A stretch of DNA of 64,000 nt, from positions 68,590 to 132,589 of the forward strand of contig NZ_CALIXW010000044.1 in NCBI RefSeq assembly GCF_938046015.1, given 5' to 3'. Below, piece by piece: positions 17,196-25,743 of the stretch. How positions within the stretch are numbered: the stretch's first letter is position 1; each line of letters begins with the position of its first letter. The DNA comes from an uncultured Porphyromonas sp. Its GTDB lineage: Bacteria > Bacteroidota > Bacteroidia > Bacteroidales > Porphyromonadaceae. The position numbers were made by a program, and so were the translations under genes. The notes beneath the pieces were generated by a model. That model was not told the origin of the DNA. It saw only the letters and a list, made by a program, of their open reading frames with translations, and did no database searches.

Positions 17196-18416
17196 TTAGC
17201 GGAGCATGGGTACGACCCGATGGAGCGCCTCGAAGAAGCGATCGACCTCCTCACGCGTATTGTAGAGGGCGAAGGAGGCGCGTGCCACGGCCTCATGACC
17301 CATACTGCGGAGCAGCGGCTCGGCGCAGTGATGCCCCGTGCGTATGGCGATACCGAGGCGATCCAGCAGCGTGCCGAGGTCGAAGGGATGGATCTGCCCG
17401 ATGCCGAAGGAGAGGATACCTCCCTTCTCCCGCGCAGTGCCGAGGATGTAGCTGTCGTCGAACTCCGCCCTGAGGCGCTCCGTAGCGTAGTGCAGCAGCT
17501 CCTCCTCATGGGCGGCGATCTCGTCCAGCCCGAGGGCCGTGACGAAGTCCAGCGCAGCAGCGAAGGCCGTCGAGCCGACGTAGTCGGGCGTGCCGGCCTC
17601 GAACTTGAAGGGCAGCACGTTGTAGGTCGTGCGCTCCCAGCTCACCCGCTCGATCATCTCGCCGCCTCCCATATAGGGCGGCAGCTCATCCAGCAGCTCG
17701 GGCCGCCCGTAGAGCGCCCCTATGCCCGTAGGCCCGTAGACCTTGTGCGCACTGAAGGCGTAGAAGTCTGCCCCGAGCGCCGCGACATCCACAGAGGTGT
17801 GTGCCACAGCCTGCGCGCCGTCCAGCAGGACCAGCGCCCCAGCCTCGTGGGCTAGGCGTACGCACTCCGCCACGGGATTGACCGTACCGAGGACATTGCT
17901 CACATGCGCGAGAGCTACCAGACGCGTGCGCTCGCTGAGCAGGGCGCGGTAGGCCTCCATATCCAGCTCGCCCTCGGGGGTCAGCGGCACGACGCGCAGC
18001 TCCGCCCCGCGCCGTGCACACATCAGCTGCCAGGGCACGATATTGGCATGGTGCTCCATCGTCGAGACGAGGATCTCATCGCCGGGCTGGATGTAGCGCT
18101 CGCCGACGCAGTAGGCCACGAGGTTGATCGCCTCGGTCGTGCCACGGGTGAAGATCAGGCCCTCAGCGCTGGGCGCACCGACGAAGTCCGCCACGCGACG
18201 GCGTGCCGCCTCGTGGTGCTCGGTGGCTATCTGACTGAGGTAGTGCACGCCGCGGTGCACGTTGGCATTGGCCGAGGTATAGGCGCGCTCTATGGCCTCG
18301 AGGACGCAGCGCGGCTTCTGCGTCGTGGCGGCATTATCTAGATAGACCAAGGGCTTGCCGTAGACCTCTTGGCTCAGGATGGGAAACTCCTGACGTATCG
18401 CTGCTATATCGTACAT
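17196..18416 (-). CDS. sufS: Cysteine desulfurase SufS
   Basis: 406 aa group II PLP enzyme that takes sulfur from cysteine for iron-sulfur assembly. The catalytic Cys is Cys364 in GHHCAEPLL, and the PLP lysine lies in AFSAHKVYGPTG (about residue 226); both match the family. VYLDNAATTQKPRCVLEAI is the N-terminal signature. Other suf genes are not adjacent in this window. Promoter box at 18461-18468. Confidence 0.95.
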   Translation of the reverse strand: MYDIAAIRQEFPILSQEVYGKPLVYLDNAATTQKPRCVLEAIERAYTSANANVHRGVHYLSQIATEHHEAARRRVADFVGAPSAEGLIFTRGTTEAINLVAYCVGERYIQPGDEILVSTMEHHANIVPWQLMCARRGAELRVVPLTPEGELDMEAYRALLSERTRLVALAHVSNVLGTVNPVAECVRLAHEAGALVLLDGAQAVAHTSVDVAALGADFYAFSAHKVYGPTGIGALYGRPELLDELPPYMGGGEMIERVSWERTTYNVLPFKFEAGTPDYVGSTAFAAALDFVTALGLDEIAAHEEELLHYATERLRAEFDDSYILGTAREKGGILSFGIGQIHPFDLGTLLDRLGIAIRTGHHCAEPLLRSMGHEAVARASFALYNTREEVDRFFEALHRVVPMLR

Positions 18417-18460
18417 AAACTTATTCTTTACTTGGGGATCAGCCCCCTAAGGGGCTCGGG

Positions 18461-18468
18461 CAAAGATA
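18461..18468 (-). promoter_or_regulatory. -7 promoter box for sufS-rnhB
   Basis: Minus strand TATCTTTG, 45 nt upstream of sufS. A small hairpin (AGCCCCCTAAGGGGCT, 18441-18456) lies at the likely transcript start and could affect the leader. Confidence 0.6.
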
Positions 18469-18628
18469 AGGAAAGGAGCTAAAAGCGCTGCGCTGCCCCG
18501 CGAAGCGGACGACACTAGGCCCTAGTCCGCGGCTCGACGCCTCCCCACCTTGCCCCCTACGCAGCCTATAAGTTGAAGGAGCGAACGGCTAAGCTCCAGC
18601 GAAGTGCGCGCCTAGAAGGGAGCCCTTC

Positions 18629-18716
18629 TGAGGGGTATCCATCAGCCCCGTGAGGGACGTCCGTCAGACGGCTGAGGGCTATCAGTCACAGCGCTGAGGG
18701 ATATCCCTCACAAGCG
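18629..18716. repeat. 22-bp x 4 array A3
   Basis: Units begin at 18629, 18651, 18673 and 18695. All four start TGAGGG; the right halves differ (ATCCATCA, GTCCGTCA, ATCAGTCA, ATCCCTCA). It sits between the sufS promoter and the terminator of the downstream minus-strand gene, inside the 18417-18982 gene-free stretch. Confidence 0.9.
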
Positions 18717-18886
18717 GCCAGCCCAGGCTATCGCCTTGCCCGTCGCCTGCTACGCCCCCAGTGAGGAGCAAGTGTCCCGAGCTCCTCCCCTACTAGCTCA
18801 GCCCAATAGCCCCTCAGCCCAAGCTAGCTGAGGAGCGCAGTCGGCGAGGCCGTGGCCAAGCAGCGAAGCAGCTAGGACAAAAGAGA

Positions 18887-18931
18887 CAGCCCCGCCCCGA
18901 GGACCGTATGCTGGTCCTCGGAGCGGGGCTG
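18887..18931 (-). terminator. Terminator after the secreted phosphoesterase gene
   Basis: Left arm 18887-18905 and right arm 18913-18931 form a 19-bp stem with one mismatch around a 7-nt loop. On the minus strand it is followed by TCTCTTTTGTCC. About 50 nt after the gene stop at 18983. Confidence 0.75.
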
Positions 18932-18982
18932 CTTGGCTCTGCGACTAGCCCTCGAATACGGGTACTAGCGGCTGCGCGGTCT

Positions 18983-20026
18983 TTACTTCACCGTACGCGT
19001 CAGATAGATGTAAGTGGGGAAGTGGTCGCTGTAGCCTCCCTGGAAGCGACCCGAGGAGAAGGTGCGGAAGGGGTAGCCCTTGAAGTGACCCGTCTTCTGA
19101 ATCAGGAAGTCGGCGTCGAAGATATGCCCATAGTCGCCCGTCTTAGCATCCTTCAGTAGGTGTAGACTATCGGCGGGGCTGGTCAGCAGGCCTTGGCTGA
19201 CGATGATGTTATCGAAGAGGTTCCACACATCACGGTAGGCCAGCGTGCCGCGCCCAGAGAGGTAGTGCTTGGCCAGTGGGTTGAAGAGTTCGCCTGGCTG
19301 CAGGCCCTCGGTGCTGTTCTTGCTCCGCAGTCCCTCCACCACGCTAGGGGAGGTAGGGTCGTCGTTGAAGTCACCCATGAGGATGACCTTGGTCTGGGGA
19401 TTCAGCTGCAGCAGGGAGTCTGTGACCGAGCGCATGACCTTGGCAGCCTGCATACGACGACGCAGCGAGGCCTGCTCGCCCCCGACACGGCTCGGCCAGT
19501 GCCCGACGAGGATGCTCACGGGCTCCCCCAAGAGCTTACCTGTCACCTCGAGCACATCACGCGTCTTGATATGCTCCTCGCCCACCAGCGTCACGGGGTG
19601 AGGCTCGGCGGAGGTCATCTGGAAGACTGAGCTGCGGTAGAAGAGCGCGCAGTCGATCCCACGCTTATCGGGCGAGTCGAAGTGCACGATCTGGTAGCCC
19701 GCATCCCGCAGCTCGGGCTGACGCAGCAGGTCCTCGAGGACGCCCCTATTCTCGATCTCCGCCAGGCCGATGATATCGGGGCCACGCTGCCCGCCGATCT
19801 GGCTGATGGCGTAGGCCATGTTGTGGAGCTTCTGCTGATACTTCTCCATGGTCCACTGATTGGAGCCGTCGGGGAGGAAGTCAGCGTCGTTATTCTCCCC
19901 GTCAATGGTGTCGAAGAGGTTCTCTAGATTGTAGAAGGCTACCGTCAGACGTATCTGACGCTGAGCCGATAGCGCTGGCGCCAGCAGGAGCAGCGCGAGC
20001 AGGAGCGGTGTGAGTTTGCGTACCAT
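18983..20026 (-). CDS. Secreted endonuclease/exonuclease/phosphatase-fold hydrolase
   Basis: 347 aa. Sec signal peptide at residues 1-21 (LLLALLLLAPALSAQ). The EEP fold is shown by AFYNLENLFDTID (metal-binding Asn/Glu), IIGLAEIENR, ILVGHWPSR, VILMGDFNDDPTS and the C-terminal SDHFPTYI with the catalytic His. Family members cut nucleic acid phosphodiesters, inositol phosphates or phospholipids, so the substrate is open. It is divergent from the TonB/DUF5689/NUC1 operon and the two -7 boxes overlap, suggesting linked control. Probably exported to the periplasm or beyond. Confidence 0.87.
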   Translation of the reverse strand: MVRKLTPLLLALLLLAPALSAQRQIRLTVAFYNLENLFDTIDGENNDADFLPDGSNQWTMEKYQQKLHNMAYAISQIGGQRGPDIIGLAEIENRGVLEDLLRQPELRDAGYQIVHFDSPDKRGIDCALFYRSSVFQMTSAEPHPVTLVGEEHIKTRDVLEVTGKLLGEPVSILVGHWPSRVGGEQASLRRRMQAAKVMRSVTDSLLQLNPQTKVILMGDFNDDPTSPSVVEGLRSKNSTEGLQPGELFNPLAKHYLSGRGTLAYRDVWNLFDNIIVSQGLLTSPADSLHLLKDAKTGDYGHIFDADFLIQKTGHFKGYPFRTFSSGRFQGGYSDHFPTYIYLTRTVK

Positions 20027-20042
20027 GGGGTCTTACTCTTAC

Positions 20043-20074
20043 TTTGATGAATTGCTTGAGAATGCCTACCTTTA
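20043..20074 (+). promoter_or_regulatory. Promoter of the TonB-DUF5689-NUC1 operon
   Basis: TTTG at 20043-20046, a 20-bp spacer and TACCTTTA at 20067-20074 fit the Bacteroidota -33/-7 arrangement. Transcription would start near 20081, leaving a leader of about 105 nt before the ATG at 20188. Confidence 0.6.
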
Positions 20075-20079
20075 AGATG

Positions 20080-20087
20080 CAAAAGTA
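20080..20087 (-). promoter_or_regulatory. -7 promoter box for the secreted phosphoesterase gene
   Basis: Minus strand TACTTTTG, 53 nt upstream of the ATG at 20026. It lies on the predicted start site of the plus-strand promoter, so both cannot easily be occupied at once. Confidence 0.55.
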
Positions 20088-20187
20088 ATAATTATCGTAC
20101 GGCGAGGCGCGCAACGAGACTATGCCGCGTACCGCAGCAGCCTCCTCGGAGGCCGTCCGCCGTGCCGCCTTTACCTAGAGCCATCCT

Positions 20188-22953
20188 ATGAACAAAACGA
20201 TTACTGTCCTCGCCCTAGCCAGCTGTCTCAGCCTAGGGGCTGTAGCGCAGAATAGCAGCAGCGGCGCCCTCGTACGGGACAGCAAGAGCGGGCTATCTGT
20301 CCCTGGGGCACGAATCAGCCTCCACGGGCCTACGACACGCCTGATCGTAGTCGACGCACGGGGTCTCTATCAGCTACCCCAGCTCCCCGAGGGACGCTAT
20401 ACCCTGACGGTCACGGCCCCAGGCTACGAGGCCAAGCAGCTCGTCTATATCCACAGCCTGGGCAAGGCACTACCTCTACTGGAGCTGGTACCTCTACCCT
20501 CCACGCCCGAGCGCTACGACGAGCTCCTGATAGCTGATGATAGCGACGATGCGGTCAGCGGCAGCGACCGTGTCGCCCTGCTGACCTCCTCGAAGGATCC
20601 CTTCCTCTCGGCCTCCAGCTATGTCTTCAGCACGGCGCGCTTCAGAGCCCGCGGCTACGACAGCCCCTACAGCAGCCAGATGCTCAATGGCGTGGAGATG
20701 AACGACCTCAATAGCGGCTACTCCGCTTGGTCGCTGTGGGGTGGGCTCAACGATGTCACCCGCCTACAGCAGACCTCGCAGTCCTTCGAGCCCATCGTCT
20801 CGGGCATAGGCAGCGTGGGCATCACAAACAACGTGACGATACGCCCCTCTCAGCTCGGGGCGCAGCGCCGCCTCACCTACTCCAATAGCAACCGCACCTA
20901 TTCCAACCGCTTTGCCTTCACTTGGTCGACAGGGGAGAATAAGCGCGGCTGGTCGCTCCTGGCGAGCGTCGTACGCCGCTCGGGAGACGGACAGTACAGC
21001 TATGTACGCGGGCAGTTCTACGACGCGTGGAGCTACTTCCTCGGGATAGAGAAGCGCCTGGACGAGTCGAACCACATCAGCCTGATGGCCCTCGGTGCTC
21101 CCACCCGACGCGGGGTAGCCAGCGCTTCCACCCAGGAGGCCTACGATCTGGCAGGATCGAACTTCTACAACCCCAACATTGGCCGCCAGGCAGGAGCATG
21201 GCGCAATGCCCGCGTCCGCGACAGCCACGAGCCCATCGTGCAGCTCAGCCATTACTTCAACGACCTGCAGCGTCGCCTGCAGATCTCGACCACGATGAGC
21301 TATCGCTTCGGCTACAACAGCTACAGCGCCCTCAACTGGTACAACGCTCCCGACCCACGACCCGACTACTACCGCTACCTCCCCTCCTACTTCACACGCA
21401 TGGCGACCCCAGGGAGCCAAGACCCCGAGGCCGCCGCACGCTATGCCGAGCTCTGGCACAGCGATCCCAATACACGCTATATCGACTGGGATCGTATGTA
21501 TGCTATCAATAGGGGGAATATGACGACCGTGCGCAATGCCGCAGGTGAGGCATTGGCCACTGGACGCCGTGCTCTGTACATGGTAGAGGATAGGCACACC
21601 GATCAGCGAGAGTTCGCCTGGGCCAGCACGATGGCTTGGCAGCCGCTCAAGCAGCTGGAGCTCAACGGCGGCCTCAGCTACCGACACAACCGCACGGAGA
21701 ACTTCGCCGTCGTGGGGGATCTCCTCGGGGCGGACTTCGTCTACGACGTGGACAAGTTCGCCGAGCGCGACTTCGGCGGTGACGCCTCCAAGAGCCAGGT
21801 CGACCTCAATCACCCCGACCGCATCGTGCAGCGGGGGGATCGCTTCGGGCACGACTACGAGGCGCAGACGAGTCGCTTTGTAGCCTGGGGGCAGGCCACC
21901 TATAAGCTGAGCAAGCTGGATGTCTACGGTGCTCTGGGCTATACCCACACGGCGATGCAGCGTGACGGGAAGCAGCGCCGCGGGCTCTTCCCCGACAACT
22001 CCTACGGTCTCTCCGACCGTGTGAAGTTCAATGACCTCACGGCCAAGGCAGGAGCAATATACAAGCTCAACGGGCACCACTACCTGCAGGCCAACCTCGC
22101 CTACGTGGAGCAGGCACCGACCTTCCGCAACGTCTTCATCTCGCCCCGCACACGCAATAGCTACGTGGAGAACCCCCAGTCCGAGCGTATCCTCAGCGCT
22201 GAGGCCAGCTATCAGGTACGCCTGCCCTGGCTGCGCGGACGCCTAACGGGCTTCTACGCGCAGATCGCTGACCACACGCAGGCGATGAACTTCTACGACG
22301 ACAGCCAGGCCTCCTTCTCCAACTACATCCTCACCGGCATCGACACGCGCCACCTCGGGATGGAGCTCGGGCTCGAGGCTAAGCTCAGTCCCACGCTGAC
22401 GGCCAATGCCGCCCTCGCCCTCGGCCAGTACCAGTACGCCAGCAACCCCAGCTACGTGCAGACCATCGACAACTCGGAGAAGATCGTAGACCGTGACGTC
22501 ATCTACTGGAAGGGGCTACAGGTCGGCGGCACGCCACAGACGGCAGCCACCGTAGGGCTCACCTACTATGCCCCCTGGTATGCCAACTTCGGGATCAACG
22601 CCAACTACTTCGGGCGCAACTACGTCAGCATGGCTCCCGCGCTGCGTACCGACCGAGCTCGTGCCGCCCTCGACCAGGGCTACATCCACCCCGAGCGCCT
22701 ACGTGATGGCTTTACCGTCGACCTCTTCGCTAGCTACTCGTGGCGGATCAAGTACGGCACCTTCCTGCGCTTCAACCTCTCGGTGAGCAACGTGCTGAAC
22801 AACAAGCAGCTCCCCAGCGGGGGCTTCGAGCAGCTGCGCGTCCGCACCCAGCGCGACGAGAGTGGCCAGCAGATCCCCTTCCGCCCCTTCGACCCGAAGC
22901 TCAGCTACGTCTATGGGACGACCTTCTTCCTCAACACCACGCTCCAGTTCTAA
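20188..22953 (+). CDS. TonB-dependent outer-membrane receptor
   Basis: 921 aa. Signal peptide 1-20 (ALASCLSLGAVAQ). A carboxypeptidase-regulatory-like domain follows at about 25-105 (VRDSKSGLSVPGARISL, LPEGRYTLTVTAPGYEAK). The plug is at about 135-225 (FRARGYDSPYSSQMLNGVEMNDLNSG), then a long beta-barrel ending in FFLNTTLQF with the C-terminal Phe typical of BAM substrates. No SusD-like gene follows; instead there are two DUF5689 lipoproteins and a nuclease, so the substrate may be nucleic-acid-derived. First gene of a four-gene operon with a 15-nt gap to the next. Confidence 0.9.
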   Translation: MNKTITVLALASCLSLGAVAQNSSSGALVRDSKSGLSVPGARISLHGPTTRLIVVDARGLYQLPQLPEGRYTLTVTAPGYEAKQLVYIHSLGKALPLLELVPLPSTPERYDELLIADDSDDAVSGSDRVALLTSSKDPFLSASSYVFSTARFRARGYDSPYSSQMLNGVEMNDLNSGYSAWSLWGGLNDVTRLQQTSQSFEPIVSGIGSVGITNNVTIRPSQLGAQRRLTYSNSNRTYSNRFAFTWSTGENKRGWSLLASVVRRSGDGQYSYVRGQFYDAWSYFLGIEKRLDESNHISLMALGAPTRRGVASASTQEAYDLAGSNFYNPNIGRQAGAWRNARVRDSHEPIVQLSHYFNDLQRRLQISTTMSYRFGYNSYSALNWYNAPDPRPDYYRYLPSYFTRMATPGSQDPEAAARYAELWHSDPNTRYIDWDRMYAINRGNMTTVRNAAGEALATGRRALYMVEDRHTDQREFAWASTMAWQPLKQLELNGGLSYRHNRTENFAVVGDLLGADFVYDVDKFAERDFGGDASKSQVDLNHPDRIVQRGDRFGHDYEAQTSRFVAWGQATYKLSKLDVYGALGYTHTAMQRDGKQRRGLFPDNSYGLSDRVKFNDLTAKAGAIYKLNGHHYLQANLAYVEQAPTFRNVFISPRTRNSYVENPQSERILSAEASYQVRLPWLRGRLTGFYAQIADHTQAMNFYDDSQASFSNYILTGIDTRHLGMELGLEAKLSPTLTANAALALGQYQYASNPSYVQTIDNSEKIVDRDVIYWKGLQVGGTPQTAATVGLTYYAPWYANFGINANYFGRNYVSMAPALRTDRARAALDQGYIHPERLRDGFTVDLFASYSWRIKYGTFLRFNLSVSNVLNNKQLPSGGFEQLRVRTQRDESGQQIPFRPFDPKLSYVYGTTFFLNTTLQF

Positions 22954-22968
22954 TAGCATCCTACCGAC

Positions 22969-23787
22969 ATGACGCTTCATCATCTATATAGCCTACCGCT
23001 CATGGGACTGCTCCTCGTGGGGGCTGTGAGCTGCACGAAGTACAACGAGCCCGACCCGCCGAGCTTTGCCACCGAGCGCAGCGCGGACGAGCTCCCACGC
23101 CCGACGCACACCATCGCGCAGCTCAAGGAGCTCTACACGCAGGGCGGGCTGACCCTCCAGCGCCCCATCGTCGTCGAGGCCATCGTCGCCTCGGACGATA
23201 CCGAGGGCAACGTCTACCGCAGCTGCTACATCCAGGACTCCACGGGCGGCATGGAGTTGAAGTTTGCCCTCGGCAACCTCAGCACCATCTATCCACAGGG
23301 AGCCCGTGTACGTCTGCTGTGCCAGGACCTACAGCTCGGCGCCTATGGCGGGCAGATAGGCCTCGGCTACCGCAGTACGGACGCGCGCTACGAGACGGCC
23401 TTCCTCCCTGAGAAGTTCGTCCAGCAGCATCTCTTCATCGTCGGGCGCAGCGAGCTGCAGCCTCGTACGCTGAGCCTATCCGAGCTCAGCACGAGCTATG
23501 CTGGGACACTGGTCCGCATCAAGGACGTACAGTTCGCCGCCTCGGAGCTAGGGCAGACCTACGCCTCCCCCGAGCAGCGCGCTACGCTCGCACAGGTCAA
23601 TCGTACGCTGACCGACCGCACGGGGGCGCAGCTCGTCGTACGCACCAGTAGCTATGCCCGCTTCGCTGGCAAGCAGCTGCCCAAGGGCTCGGGCTCGGTG
23701 ACGGGTATCCTGAGCTACTTCCGCACCACACCCCAGCTCATCATCCTCCGCGAGCAGGATGTCCAGCTTACCGACGCTCGCTTCTAG
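22969..23787 (+). CDS. DUF5689 surface lipoprotein
   Basis: 272 aa. Lipoprotein signal with lipobox VGAVSC (Cys22). The rest is a single DUF5689-like module: HTIAQLKELY, then PIVVEAIVASDDTEGNVYRSCYIQDSTGGMELKF and GARVRLLCQDLQLGAYGGQIGLG, an OB-fold-like pattern, ending in GSVTGILSYFRTTPQLIILREQDVQL. DUF5689 is a Bacteroidota family of unknown function that I associate with nuclease-like proteins. Probably exposed at the surface and co-operating with the adjacent receptor. Confidence 0.78.
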   Translation: MTLHHLYSLPLMGLLLVGAVSCTKYNEPDPPSFATERSADELPRPTHTIAQLKELYTQGGLTLQRPIVVEAIVASDDTEGNVYRSCYIQDSTGGMELKFALGNLSTIYPQGARVRLLCQDLQLGAYGGQIGLGYRSTDARYETAFLPEKFVQQHLFIVGRSELQPRTLSLSELSTSYAGTLVRIKDVQFAASELGQTYASPEQRATLAQVNRTLTDRTGAQLVVRTSSYARFAGKQLPKGSGSVTGILSYFRTTPQLIILREQDVQLTDARF

Positions 23788-23817
23788 TTCCCAGCCTTCA
23801 TTCATCACCTCGAACTA

Positions 23818-25722
23818 ATGACTAAGCATAAGTACAGTCGCTGGACGCTCCTCGCCGCAGCCAGCCTTTGCCTTGCCCTTGGGATCTCCTCCTGTAAGGA
23901 CAACGACGACGCCTACACCAAGCCTGAGTACAGCATCACCGCTCCTAAGGCTCAGGATAAGACCTTCGCCATCCCCGAGGCTGGCGGTACGGCTAGCCTC
24001 CAGCTGACGAGCAACCGCTCCTGGAAGGCCGTCACCACCGCCGACTGGATCAACATCAGCCCCAGCGCAGGCGGTGCGGGCAGCGTAGAGATCAAGATCC
24101 AGGTGCTGCCCAATACGGGCGCCAACCGCTCCGCTCAGGTCGCCCTACAGCTGGGCGGCAAGTCCGAGCTCTATACCATCACGCAGACGGGCAGCGGCAC
24201 GAGCAGCGAGACCATCAAGTCCGATGCCGCGGGCCTCGCCGCCTTCATCAAGAAGTACGACACGGGCAGCGAAGTCACCGTGAGCGAGGACGTGAGCCTC
24301 AAGGCTGCCCTCGTCTCGGACATCGAGGCCAACAATCTGACCAACAACCGCAACATCGTCCTGCAGGCAGGCACCCAGGGCATCACGGTGCGCCTGGCCA
24401 AGCCGGCCAACAAGGCATGGAAGCCTGGTACCGTCTTCGTCGTCAAGGCTAAGGGTGGTAAGGTGCAGCGCTTCAACGGCGGCTCGTTGCAGCTCGACCT
24501 CAGCGCCGTCACCGACGCCTCCGCAGTCACTGCCAGCGAGAGCCTCGAGACCGTCGAGCCCGTCAAGCTCAGCCTCTCCGATATCTACTCGGGCAAATAT
24601 GACAACATCCTCGTAGCCGTAGACGGTGTACAGTTCGCCGCTACAGGCAAGGCGCTGAACCCCAATAAGCCTAGCGGCACACGCGCGCCAGCGAGCTACT
24701 ACCACCACCTCAGCGACTGCGTCACCGAGCTACCCCAGGCCGTCGACGGGCTATCCGTCGCCATCTCGGGCTATGCTCCCGAGGCGCTGCGCTCGCAGGC
24801 GAGCCCCGAAGGCAACGGCCGCGTCGTAGGGATCCTACAGATCAATACGCTCAAGAACCAGACGCCTGCCGAGCAGCCCAAGAAGGCCTACAACCTCTGG
24901 CCCCGCAGGGCAGCCGACCTCGCTGGGCTCACGGGCAAGCGCTGCAGCGAGTCGAGCACCCAGCCTAAGCCCACTCCTACGCCCGATCCTGGGCAGGGGA
25001 CGCAGCAGGCGCTTAGCCTCAAGGACTTCATCGCCAAGTACCCCGCCACCAGCACCAAGCACCAGATCACCGAGGACATCAGCTTCGAGGCCACCCTCAT
25101 CACGCAGCTCAGCGAGGGCAACAGCACGGCGCTGAACCTCACACTACAGAGTGGCGACCAGGGGATCATCGTACGCCTAGGGAAGGACCTCCCCGCGAGC
25201 CTCAAGGCTGGGACGGTATATAAGGTCAAGGCTAAGGGTGCGAGCATCGGCCTCTATAATGGCTCCCTGCAGCTCGAGTTCGCCAAGGACACGGGCGCAG
25301 AGGCTGTCCTCGAGGACACAGGCCGCACGCAGCAGATCCGCCCCAAGAAGCTAACCCTCGCCGAAGTCTATGCAGGCTCCTACGACAATATCCTCGTAGA
25401 GCTCAGTGGCGTGCAATTCAGCCAGCATGGCAAGGCGCTGAACCCCAATAAGCCCAACAATAAAGGCTCCATCCCCAGCTACTTCGCCACCCGCATCGAG
25501 GACTGCGCCACGAGCCTGCCCACTGGCATCAGTGGTCTGAGCCTAGCCATCTCGGGCAAGGCCTCCTTCAAGGGCGAGACGACGAGCGACAAGGCAGGCA
25601 CTATCGTCGGTATCCTCAGCCGCTCCTTCCGCACGACCAAGACAGGCGAGGTCAAGGAGTTCAACCTCTGGCCTCGTAGCCTCAGCGACATCCGATTCGA
25701 CGCTCAGCGCTGCACTAAGTAA
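23818..25722 (+). CDS. BACON plus tandem DUF5689 lipoprotein
   Basis: 634 aa. Lipobox LGISSC (Cys26). BACON domain at about 40-125 (FAIPEAGGTASLQLTSNRSW, TTADWINISPSAGGAGS, YTITQTG), then two DUF5689-like modules at about 135-385 and 395-630 separated by a Pro/Thr/Gln-rich linker (STQPKPTPTPDPGQGTQQ). The modules are recent duplicates: a 26-nt stretch at 24646-24671 recurs exactly at 25429-25454 (protein GKALNPNKP), and both end in FNLWPR or YNLWPR. BACON is usually a surface binding module. Function unknown; adhesion to or handling of the receptor substrate is plausible. Confidence 0.8.
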   Translation: MTKHKYSRWTLLAAASLCLALGISSCKDNDDAYTKPEYSITAPKAQDKTFAIPEAGGTASLQLTSNRSWKAVTTADWINISPSAGGAGSVEIKIQVLPNTGANRSAQVALQLGGKSELYTITQTGSGTSSETIKSDAAGLAAFIKKYDTGSEVTVSEDVSLKAALVSDIEANNLTNNRNIVLQAGTQGITVRLAKPANKAWKPGTVFVVKAKGGKVQRFNGGSLQLDLSAVTDASAVTASESLETVEPVKLSLSDIYSGKYDNILVAVDGVQFAATGKALNPNKPSGTRAPASYYHHLSDCVTELPQAVDGLSVAISGYAPEALRSQASPEGNGRVVGILQINTLKNQTPAEQPKKAYNLWPRRAADLAGLTGKRCSESSTQPKPTPTPDPGQGTQQALSLKDFIAKYPATSTKHQITEDISFEATLITQLSEGNSTALNLTLQSGDQGIIVRLGKDLPASLKAGTVYKVKAKGASIGLYNGSLQLEFAKDTGAEAVLEDTGRTQQIRPKKLTLAEVYAGSYDNILVELSGVQFSQHGKALNPNKPNNKGSIPSYFATRIEDCATSLPTGISGLSLAISGKASFKGETTSDKAGTIVGILSRSFRTTKTGEVKEFNLWPRSLSDIRFDAQRCTK

Positions 25723-25743
25723 TCAGGAAGCTCTTACTAAGCA

